Below are positions 54,439 through 62,394 of a DNA stretch of 64,000 nt, one piece after another. The position numbers were made by a program, and so were the translations under genes. Numbering within the stretch: the first letter of the stretch is position 1; each line of letters begins with the position of its first letter. Location: contig DASQFN010000122.1 of assembly GCA_035633115.1 (NCBI GenBank), positions 51,371 through 115,370 on the forward strand, written 5' to 3'. Source of the DNA: Gemmatimonadaceae bacterium (lineage in GTDB: Bacteria; Gemmatimonadota; Gemmatimonadetes; Gemmatimonadales; Gemmatimonadaceae). The notes under the pieces are model-generated. The model was not told where the DNA came from. It did no database searches and saw only the letters and a list, made by a program, of their open reading frames with translations.

Positions 54439-55377
54439 TTAACCCTCTACGGGCTCCGCGTTAGCTACCGCGTCGCCCGCTCCGCTGGTCTCTACCGCAG
54501 CGTCCGCAGAGTCTGATTCACCCGACTCTGCTTCTCCGCCCGTCTTCAGCCGCGCAGCAATCGCTTCCGGCTTTGCGCGACGGCGACGGGGCCGCCGCTT
54601 CTTCTTCCGATCGCCTTCTCCTTCCGGCTCGGCGCCGCGGTCGGAGCTGTATGTGTACGACTCCGTCTCCTCGGCTTCCTCGCGAATTGGTGCTTCGCGC
54701 CGCGCCTCGACGATCGCGTCGGAGATCGCATGCGTCACGAGCTCGACCGACTTGATCGCATCGTCGTTGCCGGCAATCGGCACTGTAATGAGATCGGGAT
54801 CGGCGTTCGTGTCGACCAGAGCGATAATCGGAATGCCGAGCTTGTTTCCTTCGCTCACGGCGATGCGTTCCTTCTTCGAGTCAACGACGAACATCAGGCC
54901 CGGAAGCCTCGTCAGATTCTTGATGCCCGAGAGGTTCTTCGAGAGCTTGTCGCGCTGACGCGCCATCATCAGCTGTTCTTTCTTCGTGTAGTTCTCGAAA
55001 TCTCCGCCTGACTCACTGCCGGCCTCGAGCTCCTTCAGGCGCCGGACCTGTTTCTTCACCGTCTGAAAGTTGGTGAGCAGTCCACCGAGCCACCGCTCCG
55101 TGACGAACATCGCCCCGCAGCGCTCGGCTTCCTCCTTCACAATGTTGACGAGCTGGCGCTTGGTGCAGACGAACAGCACTGCGTCGCCGCGCAGGATCAC
55201 ATCGCGCGCGAGCTTCTTTGCGAGCTCGAGCTGACGCAGTGTTTTCTGAAGGTCGATGATGTGAATCCCGTTGCGCTCGGCGAAGATGAAGCGGCGCATC
55301 TTCGGATTCCAGCGGCGGGTCTGGTGCCCGAAATGGACACCGGCGGCGAGTAGCTGATCGAGATTGGGCTCAGTCAT
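54439..55377 (-). CDS. rpsB: 30S ribosomal protein S2 with long charged tail
   Basis: The 312-residue product has a standard S2 over about 1-230: LLAAGVHFGHQTRRWNPKM, FVTERWLGGLLTNFQTVKK, LPGLMFVVDSKKERIAVSE, VDTNADPDLITVPIAGNDDA. The last 80 residues are an unusual tail: acidic, then very basic (GDRKKKRRPRRRRAKPE), then acidic and Ala-rich to the end. It lies 16 bases after rpsI in the S9-S2 order. Confidence 0.97.
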   Translation of the reverse strand: MTEPNLDQLLAAGVHFGHQTRRWNPKMRRFIFAERNGIHIIDLQKTLRQLELAKKLARDVILRGDAVLFVCTKRQLVNIVKEEAERCGAMFVTERWLGGLLTNFQTVKKQVRRLKELEAGSESGGDFENYTKKEQLMMARQRDKLSKNLSGIKNLTRLPGLMFVVDSKKERIAVSEGNKLGIPIIALVDTNADPDLITVPIAGNDDAIKSVELVTHAISDAIVEARREAPIREEAEETESYTYSSDRGAEPEGEGDRKKKRRPRRRRAKPEAIAARLKTGGEAESGESDSADAAVETSGAGDAVANAEPVEG

Positions 55378-55393
55378 TCAGTGGAGGTTTCCT

Positions 55394-55792
55394 CTAACGC
55401 TTGGAGAACTGGAATTTCTTGCGGGCTTTCGGACGGCCGGGCTTCTTGCGCTCGACAGCGCGTGCGTCGCGCGTGAGCAGTCCGAGGTCGCGCAGCTTGC
55501 GCCGGTGCGATTCGTCGATCTTCACCAGGGCGCGGGCGACAGCGAGACGCAGCGCACCGGCCTGACCGGTGAGTCCGCCGCCTTCTACCTTCGCGATGAT
55601 GTCAAAACGACCGAGCGAATCTGTTGCTGTGAACGGCTGCTGAATAGCGGCAACGTGAGCCGAGCGCGGGAAGTAATCGCCCAGAGTACGGCCATTCACC
55701 TGCCATTTTCCGGAGCCGGGCTTGAGATACAGTCTGCAGCGCGCTTCCTTGCGGCGCCCGATTGTGTGCGTGGTTGTCGTGCTGTCAGCCAT
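55394..55792 (-). CDS. rpsI: 30S ribosomal protein S9
   Basis: 132 residues. Starts MADSTTTTHTIGRRKEA with the S9 core IGRRKEARCRLYLKPGSGKW and GGGLTGQAGALRLAVARAL, and the C-terminal tail KKPGRPKARKKFQFSKR that reaches the P-site tRNA. Its start overlaps the rplM stop (TAATG). Confidence 0.98.
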   Translation of the reverse strand: MADSTTTTHTIGRRKEARCRLYLKPGSGKWQVNGRTLGDYFPRSAHVAAIQQPFTATDSLGRFDIIAKVEGGGLTGQAGALRLAVARALVKIDESHRRKLRDLGLLTRDARAVERKKPGRPKARKKFQFSKR

Positions 55793-56244
55793 TACTTCGT
55801 CTCACCCTTTTCCTTGAGGTCCAGAACCTTCGGCTGCTGAGCGGCGTGCGAGTGATTCGCATTCGCGAAGACGCGCAGCTTGCGGCGCAGCGCCTGCCGG
55901 CCCAGCGCGGTTTTCGGCAGCATGCCGTATACCGCTTTTTCGATCACGCGCTCGGGATGCTTCTCGAGCATCGCTGCAAAGGGGACGAAACGCTCGTGTC
56001 CCATGTAGCCGGTATGGTGAAAGTACCGCTTCTGCTCCGCCTTCTTGCCGGTGACTTTTACCTTCGACGCGTTGATGACGATGACGTTGTCACCTGTATC
56101 CATGTGCGGTGTGTACATCGCCTTGTGCTTCCCGCGGATGATCTTCGCGACTTCGACGGCCAGGCGTCCGAGCACCATTCCATCGGCGTCGACGATAAAC
56201 CAGTCGTGCTTGATGTCCTTCGGGGTTGCGGTGTATGTCTTCAT
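55792..56244 (-). CDS. rplM: 50S ribosomal protein L13
   Basis: 150 residues starting MKTYTATPKDIKHDWFIVD. Core VLGRLAVEVAKIIRGKHK, TGDNVIVINASKVKVTGKKA, KRYFHHTGYMGH and VYGMLPKTALGRQALRRKL. First gene of the ribosomal cluster, with a promoter about 100 bases upstream and an untranslated leader that may carry autoregulation. Confidence 0.98.
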   Translation of the reverse strand: MKTYTATPKDIKHDWFIVDADGMVLGRLAVEVAKIIRGKHKAMYTPHMDTGDNVIVINASKVKVTGKKAEQKRYFHHTGYMGHERFVPFAAMLEKHPERVIEKAVYGMLPKTALGRQALRRKLRVFANANHSHAAQQPKVLDLKEKGETK

Positions 56245-56344
56245 TGTTGCGAGTTTAGACTGTGCGTAGAGCCGCACCCTGCCCTTGGGTCGGGAAGGCG
56301 GCGGGTTTCGGAGGCTTTGTATTGGGGTTCTGCGACAGCCTTTA

Positions 56345-56373
56345 AATTTACGAATCGCAGTGACTTAAGTCAA
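56345..56373 (-). promoter_or_regulatory. rplM: rplM-rpsI-rpsB promoter
   Basis: On the minus strand TTGACT (56368-56373) and TAAATT (56345-56350) with a 17-base spacer. Initiation would be near 56338, leaving a leader of about 94 bases before the rplM ATG. Confidence 0.75.
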
Positions 56374-56571
56374 CAACTGGCGCCCGCGTTTCGCCACCGC
56401 CACATTCGCCGCTCCCATACTCACAGGATCACCGATGCATGTAACACTGCGCTGGTATGCCGGCGCCTCTGCAGTGCGCCCCGGATCAGCGAGGGGGACA
56501 CGTTCATTTCGTTCTCCAAGTAATTCTGCGTCCACGGGTCGAGCTCAAGAAAGTCTACTGCGAAAACCGCA

Positions 56572-56678
56572 GGTGCGAGGCGGGAGGTGTCGGGGGTCCC
56601 AGGTGGCAGGTGAGGTGAGAGGCGATTCTCTGAGGCCTCACCTCCGACGTCGCGACCTGTCTCCTGCGGCCTCGCACC
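56572..56678. repeat. Nested imperfect inverted repeat in an intergenic region
   Basis: The gap 56245-56805 (561 bases) holds the rplM promoter, this element and a possible promoter for the next plus-strand gene; no gene is seen in it. The element has outer arms GGTGCGAGGC (56572-56581) and GCCTCGCACC (56669-56678), an inner pair GAGGTGAG / CTCACCTC (56612-56619 with 56637-56644) and AGAG / CTCT at the tip. The left half is a purine-rich G-run tract. Confidence 0.65.
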
Positions 56679-56725
56679 CGTGATTTTCTCGTTTGATCCT
56701 ATCGCTAAGCGCTGAACGGATGCGG

Positions 56726-56754
56726 TTGCTGTGATGTTGCGGTGCCGATATGTT
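56726..56754 (+). promoter_or_regulatory. Possible promoter of the lipoprotein gene at 56806
   Basis: TTGCTG (56726-56731) and TATGTT (56749-56754), spacer 17 bases. Each box matches the consensus at four of six positions. Confidence 0.4.
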
Positions 56755-56805
56755 TGCCCTCCCTTTGCGTTTAGCTGCTGGACATCCCATTTCTGGAGAT
56801 CGCTG

Positions 56806-57273
56806 ATGCGCTTTACCGCACTGGCAGGATGCGTTGTGCTTTTCGCTGGATGCAGCACGAACGAAGCACCGCCCGCAGTTGATACAACGGCTATGGCCCC
56901 CGCCCCCGAGGCCGCACCCGCGGCACCAGCGTCGCTGGCCACCTTCGCCGGGATTTGGAACGTGACCGTGAAGCCAGAAGGGCGCGACACGGTGGTGGCG
57001 ACGTATGTGCTCAACACCACCGATTCCACCGCCTGGTCATTCGCCTTCCCGAAGGGTAAGCCTGTTGCGATGAGAGTGACGAGCGTGCGCGGTGACACGG
57101 TGGTAACGGAGACTGACTGGTTCGACAGTAGTGTTCGACCAGGTCTCAAGGCGCGCAGCAACGTTACTTCGTGGTTACGCGACGGAAAGTTGGTCGGGAA
57201 GAACCTCGTTCATTATCAGACGACGGGAGCGGACACCGTCCGCATCTTCGACACCGAAGGCACCAGGCAGTAG
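56806..57273 (+). CDS. Small lipoprotein of unknown function
   Basis: 155 residues. ATG at 56806 with GGAG 8 bases upstream. Lipoprotein signal MRFTALAGCVVLFAGCS, with Cys in the FAGC lipobox, then an Ala/Pro-rich linker (about 25-46) and a compact beta domain starting FAGIWNVTVKPEGRDTVVAT and containing TSVRGDTVVTETDWFDSSV; the repeating short strands suggest a lipocalin-like or small beta-barrel fold (tentative). Single gene facing the ribosomal operon divergently. The opposite-strand frame is a shadow. Confidence 0.75.
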   Translation: MRFTALAGCVVLFAGCSTNEAPPAVDTTAMAPAPEAAPAAPASLATFAGIWNVTVKPEGRDTVVATYVLNTTDSTAWSFAFPKGKPVAMRVTSVRGDTVVTETDWFDSSVRPGLKARSNVTSWLRDGKLVGKNLVHYQTTGADTVRIFDTEGTRQ

Positions 57274-57291
57274 CTAGTCGTGCAGCACGGT

Positions 57292-57323
57292 CGGGTAGTG
57301 GGCGACGACTGACCCACTGCCCG
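57292..57323. terminator. Hairpin between convergent genes
   Basis: An 11-bp stem with one G-U pair (57292-57302 with 57313-57323, loop of 10) lies between the lipoprotein stop (57273) and the stop of the biotin carrier gene (57344). No clear U-run follows on either strand, so termination strength is uncertain. Confidence 0.5.
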
Positions 57324-57343
57324 GCTGAGTCTGCAGCCCTCAA

Positions 57344-57844
57344 TTACTGTAGCTCGACGAGAATCGCGCCCTTCTCCACTGCCATTCCGACTTCGGCGTG
57401 CAGAGCTTTCACAGTCCCGCCTGTCTTCGCGCGCAGCTCGTTCTCCATCTTCATCGCTTCCATCACCACGGCGCCGTGCCCCGCAACGATCACGTCGCCG
57501 ACTGCCACATTCACCCGCACGACCAGGCCCGGCATTGGCGCGATGATGGGAGCCGGACCTGACGGTTTCGCGACTGCCGCGGTGATGTCGCGAATTGCAC
57601 GCGTCCGCTCATCCAGCGCCTCGACTTCAAAGCGATGGCCTCCAACCGATAGGACATAACGGCCACGCCTACCCGTCCGACGGACAATCACGCGATGGAC
57701 TTCTTCGCCCAGCGTGAGGACGGCGAGCGGAGTTCCCTCGATCGGCTCGAGACGGGCTTCGACTTCGCTGCCATCTATCTTCGCGGTCGTTCCGTTCAGC
57801 TCTACTTCACGGCGCTCGCCATTGAGATCGACGACGTACTTCAT
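57344..57844 (-). CDS. Biotin carboxyl carrier subunit of an acyl-CoA carboxylase
   Basis: 166 residues. Starts MKYVVDLNGERREVELNG at the ATG overlapping the RlmD-like stop (ATGA). The C-terminal biotinyl domain (about 98-166) has Lys132 in VVMEAMKMENEL, the site for biotin attachment. The N-terminal half (about 1-90) looks like the beta-rich BT-like domain of propionyl-CoA-type carboxylases that joins the carrier to the core. It works with the biotin carboxylase at 59096 and the carboxyltransferase at 60704. Confidence 0.93.
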   Translation of the reverse strand: MKYVVDLNGERREVELNGTTAKIDGSEVEARLEPIEGTPLAVLTLGEEVHRVIVRRTGRRGRYVLSVGGHRFEVEALDERTRAIRDITAAVAKPSGPAPIIAPMPGLVVRVNVAVGDVIVAGHGAVVMEAMKMENELRAKTGGTVKALHAEVGMAVEKGAILVELQ

Positions 57845-59085
57845 GCGCCCGCCGGAACGAGCTCGCATACTGTCTCGACATGCGCTGTCTGCGGAAACAT
57901 GTCGAAAGCGACCAGCGATCTTATTTCATATCGGGGCAGGCGCGACAGATCACGCGCGAGCGTCGCTGGATTACAGCTCACGTAAACCAGAACCCGTGGC
58001 TGTGGTGAAGCTCCATCGAGAACGTCAGTCACGGTCGAGCCGAGCCCCGCGCGCGGTGGATTGAGAATCACGGCGTCGGCGGGAAGTGCAGAAGGCAGCG
58101 CAGTCTCGACTCTGCCGCGAATGGACGTCGAGCCTTCCGGGAGGCGGCTGGCGGACCAGTTTGCAGCTTCAGCGTTCAGCTCGATCGCGGTTACTCGTGT
58201 GCCGGAGCCTGCGAGCTCGACAGCAACATCGCCAGTGCCTGAATACGCATCGATTACATGGCAAGGCGTGTGAGACGTAACCCGCTCGACCACGTGCTCA
58301 TGTAACTGCGCCGCGACCGCCTCGTTCACCTGAGCGAATGATGCAGCCGGCCACCGCGACTCCCGATGGACGCGACGGTCCTGCAGCAGTCTCCTCGTTC
58401 CCGAATCGTTTTCCCACCACAACGCGGCGAGGCTCGGCACGGCGGCGAAGAGGTCAGCGGCCATCGGAAAGTGCGCCGCTCCAATAAGCGTGAAGACGGC
58501 GCCTTCAGAAGTGAGCCGCACACTTCCCCGCAGCGGCTGCCAGTCCGGGAAAAAGCGCGAATGCTCGAGGATCGATCGCCAAACGGCCACAGCGCCGCTA
58601 TCGGTGATCGGACAATCCTCGAGCCGGAAGATCTGCGACGGATCGTCGTACCTGTGCAGACCGGCAATCCACTCCCCGCTCGCGGATTTTCGCATTGCCA
58701 GAGTCAGTTTGCTTCGATATCGCCATTCGTTGTCGCTCGCGCGTATCTCCACCTCGCTGACCTTGCGCTTCCCAATCCGTTCCAGAGCGTCGCGAATAAT
58801 CCTTTGCTTGGCGCGAAGCTGCGCCGCGTATGACATGTGCTGGATCTGGCAGCCGCCACAGTGATCGCGCGTGTAATGCTCGCACGGCGGGTCGACTCGT
58901 ACCGGAGATGGTCGCGCGATGGTGCGAAGGGTCCCGCGCGCGAAGCTCGCTTTCCCGGCAATTCTCGCGGTGACGAGATCGCCTGGCGCCGTGCGAGGGA
59001 CGAACACTACCAGTCCGTTGCTGCGGCCGACGCCGTCGCCGCCTGCGGCGATGGATTCGATCTCGAGCGAAACCATTTGCGGCAT
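57841..59085 (-). CDS. RlmD/RumA-type 23S rRNA (uracil-5)-methyltransferase
   Basis: 414 residues; start MPQMVSLEIESIAAGGDGVG, 10 bases after accC. An N-terminal TRAM domain (about 1-55) is followed by four cysteines for a 4Fe-4S cluster: Cys68, Cys76, Cys79 and Cys158 (LEDCPI). SAM domain with DAYSGTGDVAVELAG and TAIELNAEA; ILNPPRAGLG; catalytic Cys in YVSCNPATLARDL; final Glu in HVETVCEL. Which uridine it methylates (U747 or U1939-type) cannot be told. It sits inside the carboxylase operon. Confidence 0.93.
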   Translation of the reverse strand: MPQMVSLEIESIAAGGDGVGRSNGLVVFVPRTAPGDLVTARIAGKASFARGTLRTIARPSPVRVDPPCEHYTRDHCGGCQIQHMSYAAQLRAKQRIIRDALERIGKRKVSEVEIRASDNEWRYRSKLTLAMRKSASGEWIAGLHRYDDPSQIFRLEDCPITDSGAVAVWRSILEHSRFFPDWQPLRGSVRLTSEGAVFTLIGAAHFPMAADLFAAVPSLAALWWENDSGTRRLLQDRRVHRESRWPAASFAQVNEAVAAQLHEHVVERVTSHTPCHVIDAYSGTGDVAVELAGSGTRVTAIELNAEAANWSASRLPEGSTSIRGRVETALPSALPADAVILNPPRAGLGSTVTDVLDGASPQPRVLVYVSCNPATLARDLSRLPRYEIRSLVAFDMFPQTAHVETVCELVPAGA

Positions 59086-59095
59086 CAGCCGAGGC

Positions 59096-60700
59096 TCAAC
59101 GAAGTGATTCGAGGCGCGCGGTGTTCTTCCACCGATTCGAGCCGTCCGCCGTCGCGCACTCATTATATAGAGGTGCGCCCGCGACTCCGGCGAGGCTCGT
59201 CCCAGCAGCCGACGTACGCGGGCCGGGACCATTCGCTTTTGCGGCCTGCCCCAGCGTCGCCTGCGCCGCCGGTCCGCGGCCGCGGTCTCGCTCGGCCAGC
59301 AACGCCGCGGCGATTGCGGCGATCTCCGTTGTCTCCCTGGGCGGGCGAACGTTAGTCAGCGATTCAAGACGTCGCTCGAGCCACTGAATCTCGATCTCCC
59401 CGCGCCGGAATTCCCCATCTTCCATCAGCCGGAGGTGGAAGTCTCGTGAGGTCTCGACGCCGTCGATCACAAGCTCGAGAAGTGCGCGATGCATCCGCTC
59501 GATCGCGAGCTCCCTCGTCGCCGCCCACACTATGAGCTTGGCGAGGAGCGGGTCGTAATGGAGGCCGACTTCACTGCCCGACTCTATCCCGCCGTCCCAG
59601 CGGACTCCCGGGCCGCTCGGGATATGCAGATAGTCGATGCGGCCGGTCGAAGGAAGGAATCCATTTGCAGTGTCTTCACTCGTGATTCGGCACTCGATCG
59701 ACCAGCCCCGCGGTTTGATCTCTTCCTGCTTGAAGGGGAGACGCTCTCCGGCCGCCACACGCAGCTGCCACTGGACCAGATCGATCCCGGTGACGAATTC
59801 CGTCACCGGATGCTCGACCTGGAGGCGCGTGTTCATCTCCAGGAAATAGAAATTGTCTTCGCTGTCGAGCAGAAACTCACAGGTGCCGGCGTTGACGTAA
59901 CCCGCCGCGCGAGCGAGGCGCACCGCAGCCTCACCCATCCAACGTCGAAGCTGCGACGACACTGCAACGCTGGGCGATTCCTCCAGCATCTTCTGGTGAC
60001 GTCGCTGGACGGAGCACTCACGCTCGCCGAGTGAAAGAACGTTGCCGTGCCTGTCGGCCAGAACCTGAATCTCGACATGCCGCGGACCCTCGATGTATTT
60101 CTCGATGTAGACCGCGTCGTCACCGAACGCGTTCTGCGCCTCTCTTTGCGCGGCTCCAAGCGAAGCCTCGAGCTCCGACGCCTGACGAACGACGCGCATC
60201 CCCTTCCCGCCACCGCCGGCGGCGGCCTTGAGCAACATGGGATACCCGAAGGTTTCCGCGAGTGCGAGCGCGGACTCGACATTTGTAAGCGCCTCGGTCG
60301 TTCCGGGAACCACGGGCACGTCGTGCTGCAGCGCCAGCGTGCGCGCCGCTGTCTTGTTCCCGAGCGCGGCAATCGCTTCCGCTGGTGGACCGACGAACAT
60401 AAGTCCTGCGTCACGCACTGCCCGCGCGAACCATTCCCTCTCGGAAAGAAATCCGTATCCAGGGTGAATCGCCTGCGCGCCGCGCTCCCGTGCAACTTCG
60501 ATGATGCGATCGCCGAGGAGGTAGCTCTCGCGCGAAGGAGGCGGGCCGATATTGACGGCTTCGTCTGCTTCACGAACGTGCGGCGCCGCTGCATCTGCGT
60601 CGCTGTAGATCGCGACGCTCTTCACACCCAGCTCGCGACACGCCCGGATTACTCTTACGGCAATCTCGCCTCGGTTGGCGACCAGAACTTTTGAGAACAC
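59096..60700 (-). CDS. accC: Biotin carboxylase subunit of an acyl-CoA carboxylase
   Basis: ATP-grasp enzyme carboxylating biotin. The 534-residue product starts at a GTG (VFSKVLVANRGEIAVRVIRA). YSDADAAAPHVREADEAV; the glycine-rich loop LLKAAAGGGGKGMRVV; IEKYIEGPRHVEIQVL; ERECSVQRRHQKMLEE; FYFLEMNTRLQVEHPVTE; GWSIECRITSED. The core ends near residue 450; the remaining 80 residues are an unconserved Ala/Gly-rich tail (AERDRGRGPAAQATLGQA). It lies 3 bases after the carboxyltransferase gene. Confidence 0.95.
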   Translation of the reverse strand: MFSKVLVANRGEIAVRVIRACRELGVKSVAIYSDADAAAPHVREADEAVNIGPPPSRESYLLGDRIIEVARERGAQAIHPGYGFLSEREWFARAVRDAGLMFVGPPAEAIAALGNKTAARTLALQHDVPVVPGTTEALTNVESALALAETFGYPMLLKAAAGGGGKGMRVVRQASELEASLGAAQREAQNAFGDDAVYIEKYIEGPRHVEIQVLADRHGNVLSLGERECSVQRRHQKMLEESPSVAVSSQLRRWMGEAAVRLARAAGYVNAGTCEFLLDSEDNFYFLEMNTRLQVEHPVTEFVTGIDLVQWQLRVAAGERLPFKQEEIKPRGWSIECRITSEDTANGFLPSTGRIDYLHIPSGPGVRWDGGIESGSEVGLHYDPLLAKLIVWAATRELAIERMHRALLELVIDGVETSRDFHLRLMEDGEFRRGEIEIQWLERRLESLTNVRPPRETTEIAAIAAALLAERDRGRGPAAQATLGQAAKANGPGPRTSAAGTSLAGVAGAPLYNECATADGSNRWKNTARLESLR

Positions 60701-60703
60701 GGA

Positions 60704-62254
60704 CTAAAGCGGGATATTCCCGTGTTTCTTCGGCGGGTTTTTGTCGCGCTTGCGCTGAAGCGTCGACAGCGCTTCGATCAGCCGCGGCCTCGTGTCGCGC
60801 GGATCGATGATGTCGTCCAGATAGCCTCTGCCGGCGGCGATGTAAGGATGCGCGAACTTGTCGCGGTATTCCTGAATCTTCTCGTCTGTCGCTTTTGCGG
60901 GATCATCGCTGGCGGTGATGTCCTTCCGGAAAAGAATCTCCACCGCGCCTTTCGGTCCCATCACCGCAATCTCGGCCGTCGGCCAGGCGACGTTGAAGTC
61001 GCCGCGGATGTGCTTCGAGCTCATGACGTCGTACGCTCCACCGTACGCCTTCCGCGTGATGACGGTGAGCTTCGGCACAGTCGCCTCGCAGTAGGCAAAG
61101 AGCAGCTTCGCTCCGTGCTTGATGATTCCGCCGTGCTCCTGCGCAATGCCCGGCAGAAATCCGGGGACATCCTCGAACGTCACAACTGGAATGTTGAACG
61201 CGTCGCAAAACCGTATGAACCGTGCCGCCTTGAGTGACGCGGCGATGTCGAGGACACCCGCAAGCACAGCCGGCTGATTCGCGACGATGCCGACGCTGAA
61301 CGCGCCCAGGTGGGCGAAGGCGCAGATGATGTTGCCGGCATATTCGGGCTGGATCTCGTAGAATTCGCCGTCGTCCACGACGCGCTTGAGCACGTCGTGC
61401 ATGTCATAGGGTTTGTTGGGGTTATCCGGTACGACCTCGAGTAAAGCTTCATCTCTTCGATCGGCTGGATCGGACCCCGTGCCCCGGGGCGGATCGTCGA
61501 GGTTGTTCGACGGAATGAATCGAAAAAGATCACGGATCGCCTGGAGGCACTCGGGCTCGGAATCGTGCGCGACGTGCGCGACGCCCGAGATTGCCGAGTG
61601 CGTGTTGGCACCGCCGAGCTGTTCCATGGTCACGTCTTCGTGTGTCACCGTCTTCACGACGTTTGGGCCGGTCACGAACATGTACGAGCTGCCGCGCACC
61701 ATGTACGTGAAGTCCGTTATCGCCGGAGAGTACACTGCCCCGCCGGCGCAAGGGCCGAGTATTGCGGATATCTGCGGAATTACGCCGGAGGCCAGGGTGT
61801 TGCGGAGGAAGATGTCGGCGTAGCCCCCGAGCGAAACGACCCCTTCCTGTATCCGTGCGCCGCCGGAATCGTTGAGGCCGATAACGGGCGCGCCGTTCCG
61901 CATCGCAAGGTCCATGATTTTGCAGATTTTTTCAGCGAACGCCTCGGAGAGCGATCCACCGAACACGGTGAAGTCCTGCGAGAAGACGTAGACGATGCGG
62001 CCGTCGATGCGTCCGTGGCCAGTGACTACGCCGTCCCCGTAGTAGCGTTGCTTCTCGAGCCCGAAGTCGTGCGAGCGGTGGACGACGAAGCGGTCGAGCT
62101 CGACGAATGAGCCTTCGTCGAGGAGAAGATCCAGCCTCTCGCGAGCGGAGAGCTTTCCCTTCTCGTGTTGAGCTTTGAGGCGTGCCTCGCCGCCGCCTTG
62201 CTCCGATTCTGCTCGCCGGCGCTCGAGGAGGGAGAGCTTGTCCCGCATTGTCAT
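60704..62254 (-). CDS. pccB: Acyl-CoA carboxylase carboxyltransferase (propionyl-CoA type)
   Basis: 516 residues with the crotonase-fold CT domains N and [70 protein letters not shown] in domain [21 protein letters not shown] and the segment [19 protein letters not shown] in domain C. Asp409 in GGAYDVM corresponds to the residue known to favour propionyl-CoA over acetyl-CoA in actinobacterial enzymes. Start ATG at 62254 or 62248. First gene of the operon. Confidence 0.95.
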   Translation of the reverse strand: MTMRDKLSLLERRRAESEQGGGEARLKAQHEKGKLSARERLDLLLDEGSFVELDRFVVHRSHDFGLEKQRYYGDGVVTGHGRIDGRIVYVFSQDFTVFGGSLSEAFAEKICKIMDLAMRNGAPVIGLNDSGGARIQEGVVSLGGYADIFLRNTLASGVIPQISAILGPCAGGAVYSPAITDFTYMVRGSSYMFVTGPNVVKTVTHEDVTMEQLGGANTHSAISGVAHVAHDSEPECLQAIRDLFRFIPSNNLDDPPRGTGSDPADRRDEALLEVVPDNPNKPYDMHDVLKRVVDDGEFYEIQPEYAGNIICAFAHLGAFSVGIVANQPAVLAGVLDIAASLKAARFIRFCDAFNIPVVTFEDVPGFLPGIAQEHGGIIKHGAKLLFAYCEATVPKLTVITRKAYGGAYDVMSSKHIRGDFNVAWPTAEIAVMGPKGAVEILFRKDITASDDPAKATDEKIQEYRDKFAHPYIAAGRGYLDDIIDPRDTRPRLIEALSTLQRKRDKNPPKKHGNIPL

Positions 62255-62266
62255 AGGCGGGAGAAG

Positions 62267-62278
62267 CTAACGTTAGAT
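62267..62278. other. Candidate integron attI-like simple site
   Basis: CTAACGTTAGAT contains a 10-base palindrome (62267-62276) and a GTTAGAT heptamer (62272-62278) fitting the GTTRRRY core of integron recombination sites. It lies 117 bases before the integrase start in the 140-base gap to pccB, where attI is expected. A single heptamer can occur by chance, and no cassette lies next to it. Confidence 0.2.
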
Positions 62279-62394
62279 GGTTGAGGCATCTACCCTGACG
62301 CGACTCCTGCTTCTGACTGTTCGAGGAAGAATCGGATTCACGCCGCGAGTTTATGGTGATGCGATCGGAGGCGTTGGCGTGACTCTTCCGGCTT

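Noticed and set aside
56421..57161. A 246-codon minus-strand frame opposite the lipoprotein gene at 56806
   Set aside because: The plus strand has a lipobox, a Shine-Dalgarno sequence and a plausible promoter; the minus frame is low in conserved features and crosses the inverted repeat.
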